A stretch of 64,000 nt of DNA from Propionicimonas sp. (GCF_029975155.1 NZ_JARKPQ010000160.1:1-64000); one strand, 5' to 3'; positions 46,525 through 55,551 are shown, numbered from the stretch's first letter. Numbers and translations: made by a program. Notes: generated by a model from the sequence alone, not told the origin.

Positions 46525-47067
46525 GTGGAGGTTCCGGCCACCGTCGAGGTGAACGTGGTCCGGCTGCGGGTGCTCACCCTCGGCATCGCCGTGATCGGCT
46601 TCTGCCTCGACCTCCTGGCCAAGAACATCGCGCTCGCCACCCTCGACCCCACCCGGCCGATCCCGCTGCTGGGCGGCCTGGTCACCCTGCAGCTGATCCG
46701 CAACCCCGGGGCGGCCTTCAGCATGGGCGAGAACTTCACGGTCGTCCTGACGGGCGTGGCGATCGCCGCCCTGGTCGGAGTGCTCGGATGGGTGCTGCCG
46801 CGCGTCCGGCATATCGGCTGGGCGGTGGCCATCGGCTTCCTGCTGGCCGGCATCACCGGGAACCTGGCCGATCGGCTGTTCCGGGAGCCGGGGCCGTTCC
46901 GCGGCCACGTGGTCGACTTCATCCAGCTGCCGTACTTCGCGATCTTCAACGTCGCCGACATGTTCATCACCGCGGCCGCCGTGCTGGTGATCTGGCTGTC
47001 GATGATCACGCAGGTCTCCCTCGGTGGCGTCCGGCTGAAGGAGCGGCCCGGCGGGGGCGATGAGTAG
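46525..47067 (+). CDS. lspA: Lipoprotein signal peptidase (signal peptidase II)
   Basis: LspA cleaves the signal peptide of diacylated prolipoproteins. The four-helix membrane protein contains [12 protein letters not shown] and the catalytic aspartates D116 (GNLADRLF) and D145 (FNVADMF), numbered from GTG 46525 (180 residues). The start is uncertain: GTG 46525 lacks a ribosome binding site, GTG 46471 would overlap the previous gene by 37 bases, and the well-spaced GGGAGGA at 46491-46497 points to an ATA at 46504 overlapping the previous stop. It overlaps rluD by eight bases. Confidence 0.9.
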   Translation: MEVPATVEVNVVRLRVLTLGIAVIGFCLDLLAKNIALATLDPTRPIPLLGGLVTLQLIRNPGAAFSMGENFTVVLTGVAIAALVGVLGWVLPRVRHIGWAVAIGFLLAGITGNLADRLFREPGPFRGHVVDFIQLPYFAIFNVADMFITAAAVLVIWLSMITQVSLGGVRLKERPGGGDE

Positions 47068-47974
47068 CGTCTGGTTGGTGCCGGACGGCCTCGACGGCGA
47101 CCGCGTGGACGCGGCCGCCGCCCGGATGACGGGGCTCTCCCGCAGTCGGATCGAGGATCTCGCTGCCGCCGGGGGAGTGCTGGTCAACTCGCTCCCGGTG
47201 GCGAAGTCGCATCGCGTCCGTGCCGGCGACCTGCTCGAGGTGGAGATCACCACCGCGCCGACGGTCGAGGTCGTGCCGAACGAGGTGGCCGGCATCACGA
47301 TCGTCCACGACGACGCCGACATCGTCGTGGTGGACAAGCCGGCCGGGGTGGCCGCGCACCCGAGCCTCGGCTGGGACGGGCCGTCCGTCGTCGAGCACCT
47401 CGCCGCAGCGGGCTTCCGGATCTCCACCTCCGGAGCCGCGGAGCGGCAGGGCATCGTGCAGCGGCTGGACGTCGGCACGTCCGGCCTGATGGTGGTGGCC
47501 AAGAGCGAGCCGGCCTACACCGCGCTCAAGCGGGCGTTCCGCTCCCGCGACGTGACCAAGACCTACCACACCCTCGTCCAGGGCCATCCCGACCCGTTCG
47601 AGGGCACCATCGAGGCGCCGATCGGCCGCCACCCGGGTGCGGACTGGAGGATGGCCGTCGTCGCCGGCGGACGGCACAGCGTCACCCACTACCGGATGCT
47701 GGAGGCCTTCCCGGCGGTGACCCTGCTCGAGGTGCACCTGGAGACCGGGCGCACCCACCAGATCCGGGTGCACATGCAGGCGATCCGGCATCCGTGCGTC
47801 GGTGACCCGACCTATGGCGGCGATCCGACGCTGGCCGCCCGGCTGGGCCTGGAGCGGCAGTGGCTGCACGCCGTCGAGCTGGGGTTCGCCCACCCGCGGA
47901 CGGGTGAGCCCGTGACCTTCCACTCCGACTACCCTGAGGACCTGAGGGCAGCGCTGGAGCTCGTCCGCGGTTGA
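47060..47974 (+). CDS. rluD: RluA/RluD family pseudouridine synthase
   Basis: The 304-residue enzyme has an N-terminal S4 RNA-binding domain ([19 protein letters not shown]) and the catalytic domain with [16 protein letters not shown] and the RluA signature [15 protein letters not shown], where D137 is the nucleophile-like aspartate. The RluD group modifies helix 69 of 23S rRNA. It is encoded next to lspA in most actinobacteria. Confidence 0.92.
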   Translation: MSSVWLVPDGLDGDRVDAAAARMTGLSRSRIEDLAAAGGVLVNSLPVAKSHRVRAGDLLEVEITTAPTVEVVPNEVAGITIVHDDADIVVVDKPAGVAAHPSLGWDGPSVVEHLAAAGFRISTSGAAERQGIVQRLDVGTSGLMVVAKSEPAYTALKRAFRSRDVTKTYHTLVQGHPDPFEGTIEAPIGRHPGADWRMAVVAGGRHSVTHYRMLEAFPAVTLLEVHLETGRTHQIRVHMQAIRHPCVGDPTYGGDPTLAARLGLERQWLHAVELGFAHPRTGEPVTFHSDYPEDLRAALELVRG

Positions 47975-48005
47975 CGCGCGCCCACCGGCGGGTGCCGGCA
48001 GGGAC

Positions 48006-48011
48006 TAGGGT
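48006..48011 (+). promoter_or_regulatory. -10 element of a leaderless promoter (pyk)
   Basis: TAGGGT is followed by seven bases and the GTG at 48019. No ribosome binding site is present, so a leaderless transcript is likely. Confidence 0.55.
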
Positions 48012-48018
48012 TCAACAC

Positions 48019-49425
48019 GTGCGTAGAGCAAAGATCGTGTGCACGATCGGCCCGGCGACCGACTCGGCCGAGGCCATCGTCAACCTTGTCAATGCGGGCA
48101 TGAACGTGGCCCGGCTGAACATGAGCCACGGCGACCACCTGATCCATGCCAAGCGGCTGGGCTGGATCCGCGACGCCGCTCGCGTCGCCGGTCGCCCGGT
48201 CGGGATCCTGGCCGACCTGCAGGGCCCGAAGATCCGCCTGGGGGAGTTCACCGACGGCGAGGCGTGGCTGGAGCCGGGCGACCGGTTCGTGATCACCACC
48301 GACGAGGTGCCCGGCACCGCGGAGCGGGCGTCCACCACGCTGAAGACCCTCACCCACGACGTCACCCCCGGTGACCAGATCCTGATCAACGACGGCGCCA
48401 TCGAGTTGAGGGCGGTGGAGGTCACCGACACCGACGTGGTCACCGAGGTGGTGATCGGCGGCCGGGTCTCCGACCACAAGGGCATCAACCTGCCCGGCGT
48501 GCCGGTGAGCGTGCCGGCCCTGAGCGAGAAGGACGAGCGCGACCTGCGCTGGGCGTTGCGCCACGGGGTCGACATGGTCGCGCTGTCGTTCGTGCGCAAC
48601 GCGTCGGACGTGGAGCCGGTGCGCACGGTGATGGACGAGGAGGACCGCCACGTCCCGGTGATCGCCAAGCTGGAGAAGCCGCAGGCGATCGAGAACCTGT
48701 ACGAGGTGATCGACGCGTTCGACGCCTTCATGGTGGCCCGCGGCGACCTGGGCGTGGAGCTTCCGCTGGAGGAGGTGCCCGGTGTGCAGAAGCGGATCAT
48801 CGACGCGGCCAGGGCGTGGGCGAAGCCGGTGATCGTGGCCACCCAGATGCTGGAGTCGATGATCACCGCGCACCGGCCGACGCGCGCGGAGGCGTCCGAC
48901 GTCGCGAACGCGATCCTCGACGGCGCGGACGCCGTGATGCTGTCCGGCGAGACGGCGGTGGGGGAGTACGCGATCGACGCGGTGAACGTGATGGCCCGGA
49001 TCATCACCCGGACCGAGTCGGAGGGGCTGGACAAGATCCGTCCGCTGAACTGGAACCCGCACACGACGTCCGGTGTGATCTCGAAGGCCGCGGTCGAGGT
49101 GGCCGAGCGGGTCGGGGCGAAGTACCTGGCGGCGTTCACGATCTCCGGCGACACCCCGCACCGGCTGGCCAGGCTGCGCTCCGAGGTGCCGATCATGGCG
49201 TTCACGCCGTTGCCCAAGACCGCTCAGGAGCTCACCCTGTGCTGGGGCGTGCAGAGCTACGTGACGCCGGAGTACACCAGCACCGACTCCATGGTCGAGT
49301 CCGTGCAGACCGGGCTGTCCGAGACCGGCTTCCTGCAGCACGGCGACCATGTCGTGATCGTCGCCGGCAACCCCGGTCGCCACACCCGCCAGACCAACTC
49401 GCTGCGGGTCTACCAGATGGACTGA
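48019..49425 (+). CDS. pyk: Pyruvate kinase
   Basis: The 468-residue glycolytic enzyme makes pyruvate and ATP from phosphoenolpyruvate. It starts MRRAKIVCTIGPATDS and contains ARLNMSHGDH, DLQGPKIRLGEF, the B-domain, VIAKLEKPQAIEN with the catalytic lysine, MVARGDLGVELPLEEVP and MLESMITAHRPTRAEASDVANAILDGADAVMLSGETA. GTG 48019 is the leaderless start; earlier codons in the same frame belong to the intergenic region. Confidence 0.96.
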   Translation: MRRAKIVCTIGPATDSAEAIVNLVNAGMNVARLNMSHGDHLIHAKRLGWIRDAARVAGRPVGILADLQGPKIRLGEFTDGEAWLEPGDRFVITTDEVPGTAERASTTLKTLTHDVTPGDQILINDGAIELRAVEVTDTDVVTEVVIGGRVSDHKGINLPGVPVSVPALSEKDERDLRWALRHGVDMVALSFVRNASDVEPVRTVMDEEDRHVPVIAKLEKPQAIENLYEVIDAFDAFMVARGDLGVELPLEEVPGVQKRIIDAARAWAKPVIVATQMLESMITAHRPTRAEASDVANAILDGADAVMLSGETAVGEYAIDAVNVMARIITRTESEGLDKIRPLNWNPHTTSGVISKAAVEVAERVGAKYLAAFTISGDTPHRLARLRSEVPIMAFTPLPKTAQELTLCWGVQSYVTPEYTSTDSMVESVQTGLSETGFLQHGDHVVIVAGNPGRHTRQTNSLRVYQMD

Positions 49426-49444
49426 GTCTGCGACCTTTGATCTA

Positions 49445-49473
49445 TTGACAGGACAAACTATTGTCGCTAGTTT
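49445..49473 (+). promoter_or_regulatory. Consensus promoter with internal dyad, alcohol dehydrogenase gene
   Basis: TTGACA at 49445-49450 and TAGTTT at 49468-49473 have the ideal 17-base spacer. Within it the inverted repeat GACAA-ACTA-TTGTC (49452-49465) is a good candidate operator for a dimeric regulator, which would block RNA polymerase. Confidence 0.7.
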
Positions 49474-49515
49474 TCCTTTGTCGGCGGCGGAGCCGGCGAG
49501 GGGACCGAGCGACAG

Positions 49516-50676
49516 GTGAGCCAGGTGGACCAAGAGACCCTGACCATTCCCGAGACCATGCGTGCGGCCGTGCTGGTCGCTCCCGGTGAACCGCTGCAGG
49601 TGAAGCACATCCGGACGCCGCGTCCCGGCGCCGGAGAGGTGCTGGTGAAGGTCACCGCCTGTGGGCTGTGCCACTCCGACCTGCACGTGATGGCGGGCAA
49701 GATCCCGTTCCCGACACCCGCGGTGCTGGGGCACGAGGTGTCCGGCACGGTGGTTCAGCTGGGCGACAACACGCAGCACAGCGGGCTCTCGGTGGGCGAC
49801 GCCGTCTGCGGTGCGTTCCTGATGCCGTGCGGCCAGTGCCCGGACTGCGCGCGCGGCCGGGACGACCTGTGCGCGCCGTTCTTCGACCTCAACCGCCTGA
49901 AGGGACAGCTGTTCGACGGCACCAGCCGGCTGGCCGACCTGGACGGCAGCGTGATCGCCCAGTACTCCATGGGCGGCCTGGCGGAGTACTGCGTGATCCC
50001 GGTCACGGCGGTGACGCCGATGGTGCCCGGAATGGACCCGGTGGCCGCGGCGATCCTCGGCTGCGCGGCCATGACGGCGTACGGCGCCGTCCGCCGCGGA
50101 GCGGACCTGCGCTACGGCGAGACGGTCGCGGTGATCGGCATCGGCGGCGTGGGCTCGAACATCGTGCAGGTCGCACACGAACTGGGTGCCCGCAAGGTGA
50201 TCGCGATCGACGTCGACGACGAGAAGCTGGAGGCGGCGATCCGCTACGGCGCATCGGACGTGATCAACTCCCGCCACCTGGATGCGCGGGACCGGGTGTT
50301 CGAGCTCACGGCCGGGCGGGGTGTGGATCTGGCGATCGAGGCGCTGGGCTTCCCGCAGACCTTCGAGCAGGCGCTGACCCTGCTGGCGGACGGCGGCCGG
50401 ATGGTGCCGGTGGGCCTGGCGGCCGGCTCGCAGACCGCGGCCGTCGAGATCAACCGGATCGTGCGCAGGGGCCAGCAGATCTGCGGCTCCTACGGCGCCC
50501 GCACGCGCACCGACCTGCCGATCGTGGTCGACCTGGCCGCCCGCGGCGTCCTGGACTACCGCGGCGTGGTCTCCGAGCGGGTGTCGCTGTCGAACGCCGA
50601 GGCGACCTACCGCCGTCTCGAGCACGGCGGCGTCTCCGGCCGCGCCGTGGTGGAGATGGCCCTGAACGACCGCTGA
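49516..50676 (+). CDS. Zinc-dependent alcohol dehydrogenase, medium-chain family
   Basis: The 386-residue enzyme has the catalytic zinc ligands C52 (GLCHSD) and H73-E74 (LGHE), a complete structural zinc site C105, C108, C111 and C119, and the NAD-binding VAVIGIGGVGSNIVQVAHELGA. The substrate cannot be predicted; relatives oxidise primary alcohols or act on mycothiol adducts. The GTG start follows GACAGG and lies about 37 bases after the predicted transcription start. The gene stands alone between pyk and a dispersed repeat. Confidence 0.88.
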   Translation: MSQVDQETLTIPETMRAAVLVAPGEPLQVKHIRTPRPGAGEVLVKVTACGLCHSDLHVMAGKIPFPTPAVLGHEVSGTVVQLGDNTQHSGLSVGDAVCGAFLMPCGQCPDCARGRDDLCAPFFDLNRLKGQLFDGTSRLADLDGSVIAQYSMGGLAEYCVIPVTAVTPMVPGMDPVAAAILGCAAMTAYGAVRRGADLRYGETVAVIGIGGVGSNIVQVAHELGARKVIAIDVDDEKLEAAIRYGASDVINSRHLDARDRVFELTAGRGVDLAIEALGFPQTFEQALTLLADGGRMVPVGLAAGSQTAAVEINRIVRRGQQICGSYGARTRTDLPIVVDLAARGVLDYRGVVSERVSLSNAEATYRRLEHGGVSGRAVVEMALNDR

Positions 50677-50688
50677 CTCGTCCCCAAA

Positions 50689-50712
50689 CCGCTGGTCGAG
50701 CCTGTCGAGACC
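50689..50712. repeat. Dispersed 24-bp repeat, copy 1
   Basis: A 24-base element beginning CCGCTGGTCGAG and ending TGTCGAGACC. Near-identical copies lie at 58668-58691 and, inverted, at 63245-63268. It sits after the dehydrogenase gene and directly before the remnant antitoxin. Confidence 0.8.
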
Positions 50713-50721
50713 CCTGTTGGC

Positions 50722-50917
50722 CGAACTCCACCCCGGCTCCTCGAGAGCGTGGAGGCAGGTGAGGTCGTGACGATCGCGCGCCGGGAAGCCGGTTGCGGAT
50801 CTGGTGCCGCACCGGCATGCGGACATCGTCTGGGGCACCCTCGGCGGCGGGGTCGAGATCGCAGACGACTTCGATGCGCCCGACGAGCGGGTCATCGACC
50901 TGTTCGATGGCCGATGA
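50722..50917 (+). pseudogene. Broken Phd/YefM-type antitoxin gene
   Basis: Two frames together reconstruct the C-terminal two-thirds of a Phd-type antitoxin. Frame one gives RLLESVEAGEVVTIARR (to about 50784) and frame two, shifted by one base, gives KPVADLVPHRHADIVWG and continues to DERVIDLFDGR, ending at 50917. No start codon or N-terminal helix precedes it; the dispersed repeat at 50689-50712 lies where the N-terminus should be. The end overlaps the vapC start in an ATGA junction, as in intact pairs. The frameshift falls in a G/C run near 50776-50786, so a sequencing error is possible for the shift but does not explain the missing N-terminus. Confidence 0.7.
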
Positions 50918-51300
50918 CCTCGCTGCTCCTCGACACGCAGGCGCTGCTGTGGCTGCTCAGCGACAGTCGGCGAATGGGTCCGCGTGCCAGGGCGTTGATC
51001 GCGTCGGCCACCAGCGTCCACTACTCGGCCGCATCGGTCTGGGAGATCCTGATCAAGTCCACCCTGGGGAAGCTTCGAATCGACGGTGACCTCGCGGCGT
51101 CGCTCAGGGCCGCGCATCTGCAGGAGCTGCCGATCACTGTTGACCACGCTCTCGCCGTCTCAACGGTGGACCTGCCGCACCGCGACCCCTTCGACCGGCT
51201 GCTGCTCACCCAGGCCGATGCAGAGGGAATGACCTTCCTCACGGCCGACGCGATTCTGCTCGGCACGGGACGCAGCGACGTCCGCGATGCCCGCGCGTAG
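50914..51300 (+). CDS. vapC: VapC-family PIN-domain toxin
   Basis: The 128-residue ribonuclease has the PIN acidic residues D7 (LLLDTQALLWLL), E44 (SVWEILIKS), D91/D94 (HRDPFDRLLLTQA) and D112 (FLTADAILL), all intact, and the normal length for this group of VapC toxins paired with Phd-like antitoxins. It presumably cleaves tRNA or rRNA. Its antitoxin gene is broken, so the toxin is either silent, weakly expressed or neutralised by another antitoxin. Confidence 0.88.
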   Translation: MTSLLLDTQALLWLLSDSRRMGPRARALIASATSVHYSAASVWEILIKSTLGKLRIDGDLAASLRAAHLQELPITVDHALAVSTVDLPHRDPFDRLLLTQADAEGMTFLTADAILLGTGRSDVRDARA

Positions 51301-51450
51301 TGTCTTGTCTGCGCACGATGTCTCCCCGGTGGCCGAACCTAGAGCCGAAACGTACCTGGAGGCCCGCGAAGGCAAGGATTGACCGCGGAAGCGAGTAGCC
51401 AGGCGATTCGGCTGGTAGTGTTTCGTTGAGACTTCGCGGAAAGAAGCATA

Positions 51451-51750
51451 GTGTCGCGTCGAGTGGCGGTCGTCGCCGCCTCGTTAGGAGCACTTCTGTT
51501 TTCCGCGTGCGGCCCGGATTCGAACATCTGGGTGGTCAACAACTCAGACCAGTACCTGTACCTCTACGTGCCGATGACTGATGGAGCGTGGCAGAAGCTG
51601 ACGGAGATGCCGCCGAGGTCACGAGGGCAGCAGAACTTCGTTGTCTCCGCTGGGAAATGCCTCCCCGACGCTTTCATTGCTGACAAGAATGGGAATGTTC
51701 TCAAGCGCATAGAAAAGCTGTGCTGGCACGATACCGTCGCTTTTCCCTGA
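51451..51750 (+). CDS. Small lipoprotein of unknown function
   Basis: The 99-residue product has a signal peptide (MSRRVAVVAASLGALLFSAC) ending in the lipobox LFSAC, so it should be lipidated and anchored outside the membrane. The remaining about 80 residues are rich in aromatic residues near the start (NSDQYLYLYV) and contain two cysteines. No family is recognised. GTG start after GGAAAGAAG; TAGTGT at 51416-51421 is a possible -10. This is the first gene of the lower-GC accessory stretch. Confidence 0.7.
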   Translation: MSRRVAVVAASLGALLFSACGPDSNIWVVNNSDQYLYLYVPMTDGAWQKLTEMPPRSRGQQNFVVSAGKCLPDAFIADKNGNVLKRIEKLCWHDTVAFP

Positions 51751-51923
51751 AGGCTCTGCACGCTCTTCTTCGTTCGCAGTGAACTGGCGGCCGGTCGGGT
51801 AGGCTAGTCTTCTCGGAATCCTCTATCTTTCTCTTTGGATCCGATGGAGTGGTCTGAACTACTGGAGCCTGGTCGCCAACTGCGCCGGCCGCCTTCCACC
51901 CTGCCCTCGGGTACCACACGACT

Positions 51924-53330
51924 TTGGTCGTTTCGCCGCGGGCGATCGTCCTTCTCGCGGTGACAACGGTTCCCAGTGCCGCCCAGCCAACTCCTACACC
52001 TCGGCCGGTCCCCGGACGCGACGACGTGGTAGCTACGCGGGGTTGGACGCGTCCGGTACCCGGCCCGAACCTGTTGGGGAAGGCAGAGCACGACACCACG
52101 GGCCCATCTGGGGCACCAGAGGTTCCTGAAGGACTGAGTCGTCCCGTTGAGCGTTTGCTGTCGGATGCCCGCTCGGGGAAGATCTCCCGCGATCAGGCGC
52201 ACGAGTTCGCCGTCGGGGCCTCAGTGGGAAGCCAGGGGATCCCAGTTCGCTACAGAGTGAAGACGCCCACGCGACTCGATCTGCAGGTGCTTGCGCTCAC
52301 GGGTGCTCACTATCAGATCTCCGACGAGTCCGATGAGATCGCTCCGTCTCACCGGGCTGGCCCGCCCAGCTTCGCATGCCAAGTGAGTGGGTGGTGTGAA
52401 CTCACCGGGCGTCACACGGCTGTTCTGTGGCCAGCGTCCGACTGGACGCAGGACGAGCAGCTTGACGTCGACCCTGCCGACGGACGGCCCGACCACTACG
52501 CGAAGCTTATAGATCGCGCAGATCAGGCTTGGGATTATTTCAAGGACGATCTCGGCATGGAGGTGCTCGACCCGATCGTTTGGCACATGGGAGCGATGCC
52601 AGGCGGGACGATCAACTGTCCAGCCCACATCATTGCCGGCTCGGTGGAGTATCTGGCTATCCACGAGACTTTCCATCAGTTCCAGTGGACGTACCTCACA
52701 ACCGCTGTCAATTCGGTACACTTCTTGGCCAACTACTTTAGCTTGAGTTGGTGGATTGAGGCTTCGGCGAGCTGGGCCACGAAATAGTTCGCAGTGGACG
52801 TCCTGGATCCGCAGCGAGTCGCTGCGAATCAACATCCAACCGGCGCTACGGAAAACATTGCTGAGGCGGCCCACATCCCAGAATTCCTGAACGGCGCAGG
52901 GCTGCCGCTTGATGACGACGATCCCGCCAACGAGCGACAGTACGGAGCCGTGGTGGTGGCGGAGTTCATGTCGCAGTACACAGACGATCGCGACTTCGTG
53001 AAGAAGTCCTCCGTCTACCTGGAGGGCGACGAGTACCTCGACGGACTTGAGCAGATCGTGGGGACACTGGAGAACGAGGGCTACTGGCCGGCGTGGGCCC
53101 TAGCGGACATGTGGACATCGCTGTACCGGCTGTGCGACGACTCAGGCGACTCGTTCAACTCGATGCGGCTGCGCACGACCAGGGAGATGAGCGTGACGTT
53201 GCCGCTGGAGATGGCCGACCGGGCGGTGGAGGCGTGGATGCGTGAAGAGGTCGTGCCAGCCTGCGATCGGTTCGCCGCGGAACCCATCCCGGGCTGTCTC
53301 GTCCGACGAGGCCTACCGCCAGCTGGGTGA
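51924..53330 (+). pseudogene. Gluzincin-like metalloprotease gene interrupted by in-frame TAG
   Basis: The open frame 51924-52787 encodes about 287 residues ending WWIEASASWATK, then a TAG at 52785-52787, and the same frame continues without further stops to 53330. The first part contains the zinc-binding HETFH at 52662-52676 and, 32 codons later, WWIEASASW, which fits the third ligand (glutamate) of HExxH...E metallopeptidases. The continuation FAVDVLDPQRVAANQH looks like the same protein. There is no good start codon: the 5' end offers only TTG 51924, preceding a weak signal-peptide-like hydrophobic stretch and a proline-rich segment. Most likely a decaying gene; read-through of the TAG is the alternative. 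Confidence 0.65.
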
Positions 53331-53486
53331 GGTCACCGGGAGGTGATCACCCACTTCCGGAAATGCGTCGCGGTCGCCATCGTCGTGGGCTCGATCCGCT
53401 GGCGGTCGCTGCTCTCTCGTGTCTGCGCCGTCGGGGTCAAGTTGGTCGGCCCGCGCGGGTTCGCGCGGGCATCTGGTTGGGGCACC

Positions 53487-54143
53487 CTAGAGCAGGTGGA
53501 GTTCGCCGGCCCGTAGGGCCAGGGTGACGCGGTTGGTTGCGTCGAGCTTCTTGGTGAGGATTCCGATGTGGTACTTGACCGTGGCTTCGGACAGGTAGAC
53601 CTGCTCGGCGATCCTCTTGTTGGTCAGCCCTTCAGCGAGCAGCTTGAGGATCCGGCTCTCGGTCTCGGTCAGTCTTGGGGCGTCTTCAGGTCGCAGCGGG
53701 GCGGTCAGCCGGTCGCGGACCTTGGGTGTGAGCACCGAGAGGCCGGAGCGGGCTGCTCGGATGGCGTCGGCGACGGCGTCGTGTGAGGTGTCCTTGTACA
53801 GGAAGCCGAGGGCGCCGGCGCAGTGCATGTCGGAGACGGTTTCCTGGCTGGTCAGTGAGGTGAGGGCGAGAACTCGAACTGAGGGTACTTGCTCGCGGAT
53901 CAGCGCGGTCAGCTCGGCACCGCTCATGCCTGGCATTGCGACGTCGACCAGCATGACGTCGGGCGGGTCGGCGCGTGCGGCTTCGAGGGCTTCGGCGCCG
54001 TGCTGGTAGGTGTTGGTGATGTGCAGGTCGGGGTAGGCGTCGAGCAGTTTGGCCAGCGCGGTCCGGACGTACATGTCGTCGTCCACGATCACGACTTTGA
54101 TGACTGCTGTGCTCCCAGTGGGATTCTGGCGCGGGTCATCCAT
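53487..54143 (-). CDS. NarL/FixJ-type response regulator
   Basis: The 218-residue protein has a receiver domain (VVIVDDDMYVRTALAKLL, phospho-acceptor D67 in MLVDVAMPG, conserved FLYKD lysine) and a C-terminal LuxR-type helix-turn-helix (RLTETESRILKLLAEGLTNKRIAEQVYLSEATVKYHIGIL). It starts at ATG 54143 after AGGAGG on the minus strand, inside the end of the kinase gene, overlapping it by 55 bases. It is the partner of the adjacent histidine kinase and probably controls neighbouring genes. Confidence 0.9.
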   Translation of the reverse strand: MDDPRQNPTGSTAVIKVVIVDDDMYVRTALAKLLDAYPDLHITNTYQHGAEALEAARADPPDVMLVDVAMPGMSGAELTALIREQVPSVRVLALTSLTSQETVSDMHCAGALGFLYKDTSHDAVADAIRAARSGLSVLTPKVRDRLTAPLRPEDAPRLTETESRILKLLAEGLTNKRIAEQVYLSEATVKYHIGILTKKLDATNRVTLALRAGELHLL

Positions 54144-55213
54144 CGCTTGTCCTCCTGCAGCGTGTTGAGTTCGCCGCCGATCGGGGTGAGACGTTCGCGG
54201 ACCCCGAGTAGTCCCATTGCGGAGTCGCCGGAGCCTGTCCGGGTTCCGCCGGGTGCCACGGTGTCGTTGATGAAGACCATATCGACCGAGTGGTGGTCGA
54301 TGCTGAGGATTAGCGCGCAGGGGCCGGACTTGCTGGCGTGCCGTTCGATGTTGGAGGTGGCCTCGCCGACCACGACTTTGATGGTGGGCCACAGTTCGGG
54401 AGGGATCGTGTCAGGGTCGCCTTCGATGGTGAGTGCGACGCTGAATCTGATTGCTTCGAGGGCTTTGGCGGCCTCGCGGAGGACGTCGCCGGGCGAGCCG
54501 GCTTCGTCGGCCTGGCCGGGGGTTTCGGGTTGCGGGTCGCGCAGGAGGTTCATCAGTAGGCGAAGCTGCGCGAGTGCGGCCTGGATCTCGCCCACGACCG
54601 CGTTCATCTCGGAGGGGTCCAGGCTCTGTTGGGTGACCTGTGCGCGGAGAGCGGCGCGGGACAGGTCTCTGGCGACGGTGTCGTGAAGATCCCGGGCCAG
54701 AGATAGCCGCTGCTGGACCAGGGCGGCCGCTTGTGCCTCGGATTGGGCGTGGCGGAATGCGGCGAAGGCGTTGCCGATCAGCCACAGGACTGCGATCAAG
54801 GCCGCCCACACGACACCGCCGAGAAGGAATCGGGCGCTGCCGGGGTAGTCCTGGTACTGCAGGGCCACCAGGATCAGGCCGTAGCATGCGGTCATCCAGC
54901 GGCGCGCCAGCCTCAGGTTCCGCATCCCGGTGCCGAGGATCGGGATGAGCGTCGCGTACTGGCCCAGGGAAACCGAACCTGTTGGTACGAGGAAGTAGCC
55001 GACCAGCAGCAAGCCGAGCGCCACACCGGCGATCTTGGGCCAACGGACCGTGCAGCCGGCAGCCACACACATGGCGATATCGAGGGCCAGCGCCCAGGGC
55101 TGGCTGACCTGCAGACCGAGGGCAAGGCTCAGCACGGCGAGCATCGCCGCCAGGAAGACGTCCAGACCGCCGCCGAGCAACAGCTTGGGGACGGATCGGA
55201 GCTGCTGGTCCAT
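54089..55213 (-). CDS. NarL-family sensor histidine kinase
   Basis: The 374-residue kinase has four to five N-terminal membrane helices within residues 8-150 and no large extracytoplasmic domain, so it probably senses something in or at the membrane. Then come the HisKA_3 dimerisation box LARDLHDTVARDLSRAAL with H177, the N box VVGEATSNIERHAS and the ATP lid DSAMGLLGVRERLTPIGGEL. The 55-base overlap with the response regulator gene ties their expression. It is divergent from a small secreted peptide gene 164 bases away. Confidence 0.9.
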   Translation of the reverse strand: MDQQLRSVPKLLLGGGLDVFLAAMLAVLSLALGLQVSQPWALALDIAMCVAAGCTVRWPKIAGVALGLLLVGYFLVPTGSVSLGQYATLIPILGTGMRNLRLARRWMTACYGLILVALQYQDYPGSARFLLGGVVWAALIAVLWLIGNAFAAFRHAQSEAQAAALVQQRLSLARDLHDTVARDLSRAALRAQVTQQSLDPSEMNAVVGEIQAALAQLRLLMNLLRDPQPETPGQADEAGSPGDVLREAAKALEAIRFSVALTIEGDPDTIPPELWPTIKVVVGEATSNIERHASKSGPCALILSIDHHSVDMVFINDTVAPGGTRTGSGDSAMGLLGVRERLTPIGGELNTLQEDKRWMTRARIPLGAQQSSKS

Positions 55214-55377
55214 GCCACCTCTCTGGTTCGGCCAAGACGACAGACTAGCCAGATGGGTGAACCGCGGGGCCGTTTCGCCTATCCGACTGGGTGGATCTTC
55301 CCAATAGCCCTCACCCGAGTGGCTGGCTCTGCTCTGTCGGCATTCCGCGACGACGGGGCCGGTGGGACTCTCTGTCC

Positions 55378-55551
55378 ATGAAACAAGTACGCAGGCATGC
55401 GAGCCGGCTCCTCGCGGCCCAAATGCTCGGCATCGCGGCCGTCATCCCGATCGCGGCAACAACGGTGGCCAGCGTGAGCCCGCCCACTGCACAGAGCATC
55501 TGCGACGTCCTCCCGCTGTTTCCAGGCTGCCCCGCCAGACCCAAAGCCTGA
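55378..55551 (+). CDS. 57-residue secreted peptide with two-cysteine loop
   Basis: The product has a basic start (MKQVRRHASR), a hydrophobic core LLAAQMLGIAAVIPIAATTVAS and a short C-terminal part SPPTAQSICDVLPLFPGCPARPKA. Cleavage after the SPPTAQS region would release about 17-24 residues with only two cysteines, C42 and C51, able to close a ten-residue disulphide ring (CDVLPLFPGC). No family is recognised. GGTGGGA at 55361-55367 is a weak ribosome binding site. It is divergent from the histidine kinase gene, so a signal peptide or small bacteriocin role is possible but unproven. Confidence 0.5.
   Translation: MKQVRRHASRLLAAQMLGIAAVIPIAATTVASVSPPTAQSICDVLPLFPGCPARPKA

Noticed and set aside
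53327..53527. 66-codon + strand frame after the metalloprotease remnant
   Set aside because: Arg-rich translation typical of a wrong frame in high-GC DNA, no ribosome binding site, and it runs into the response regulator gene.
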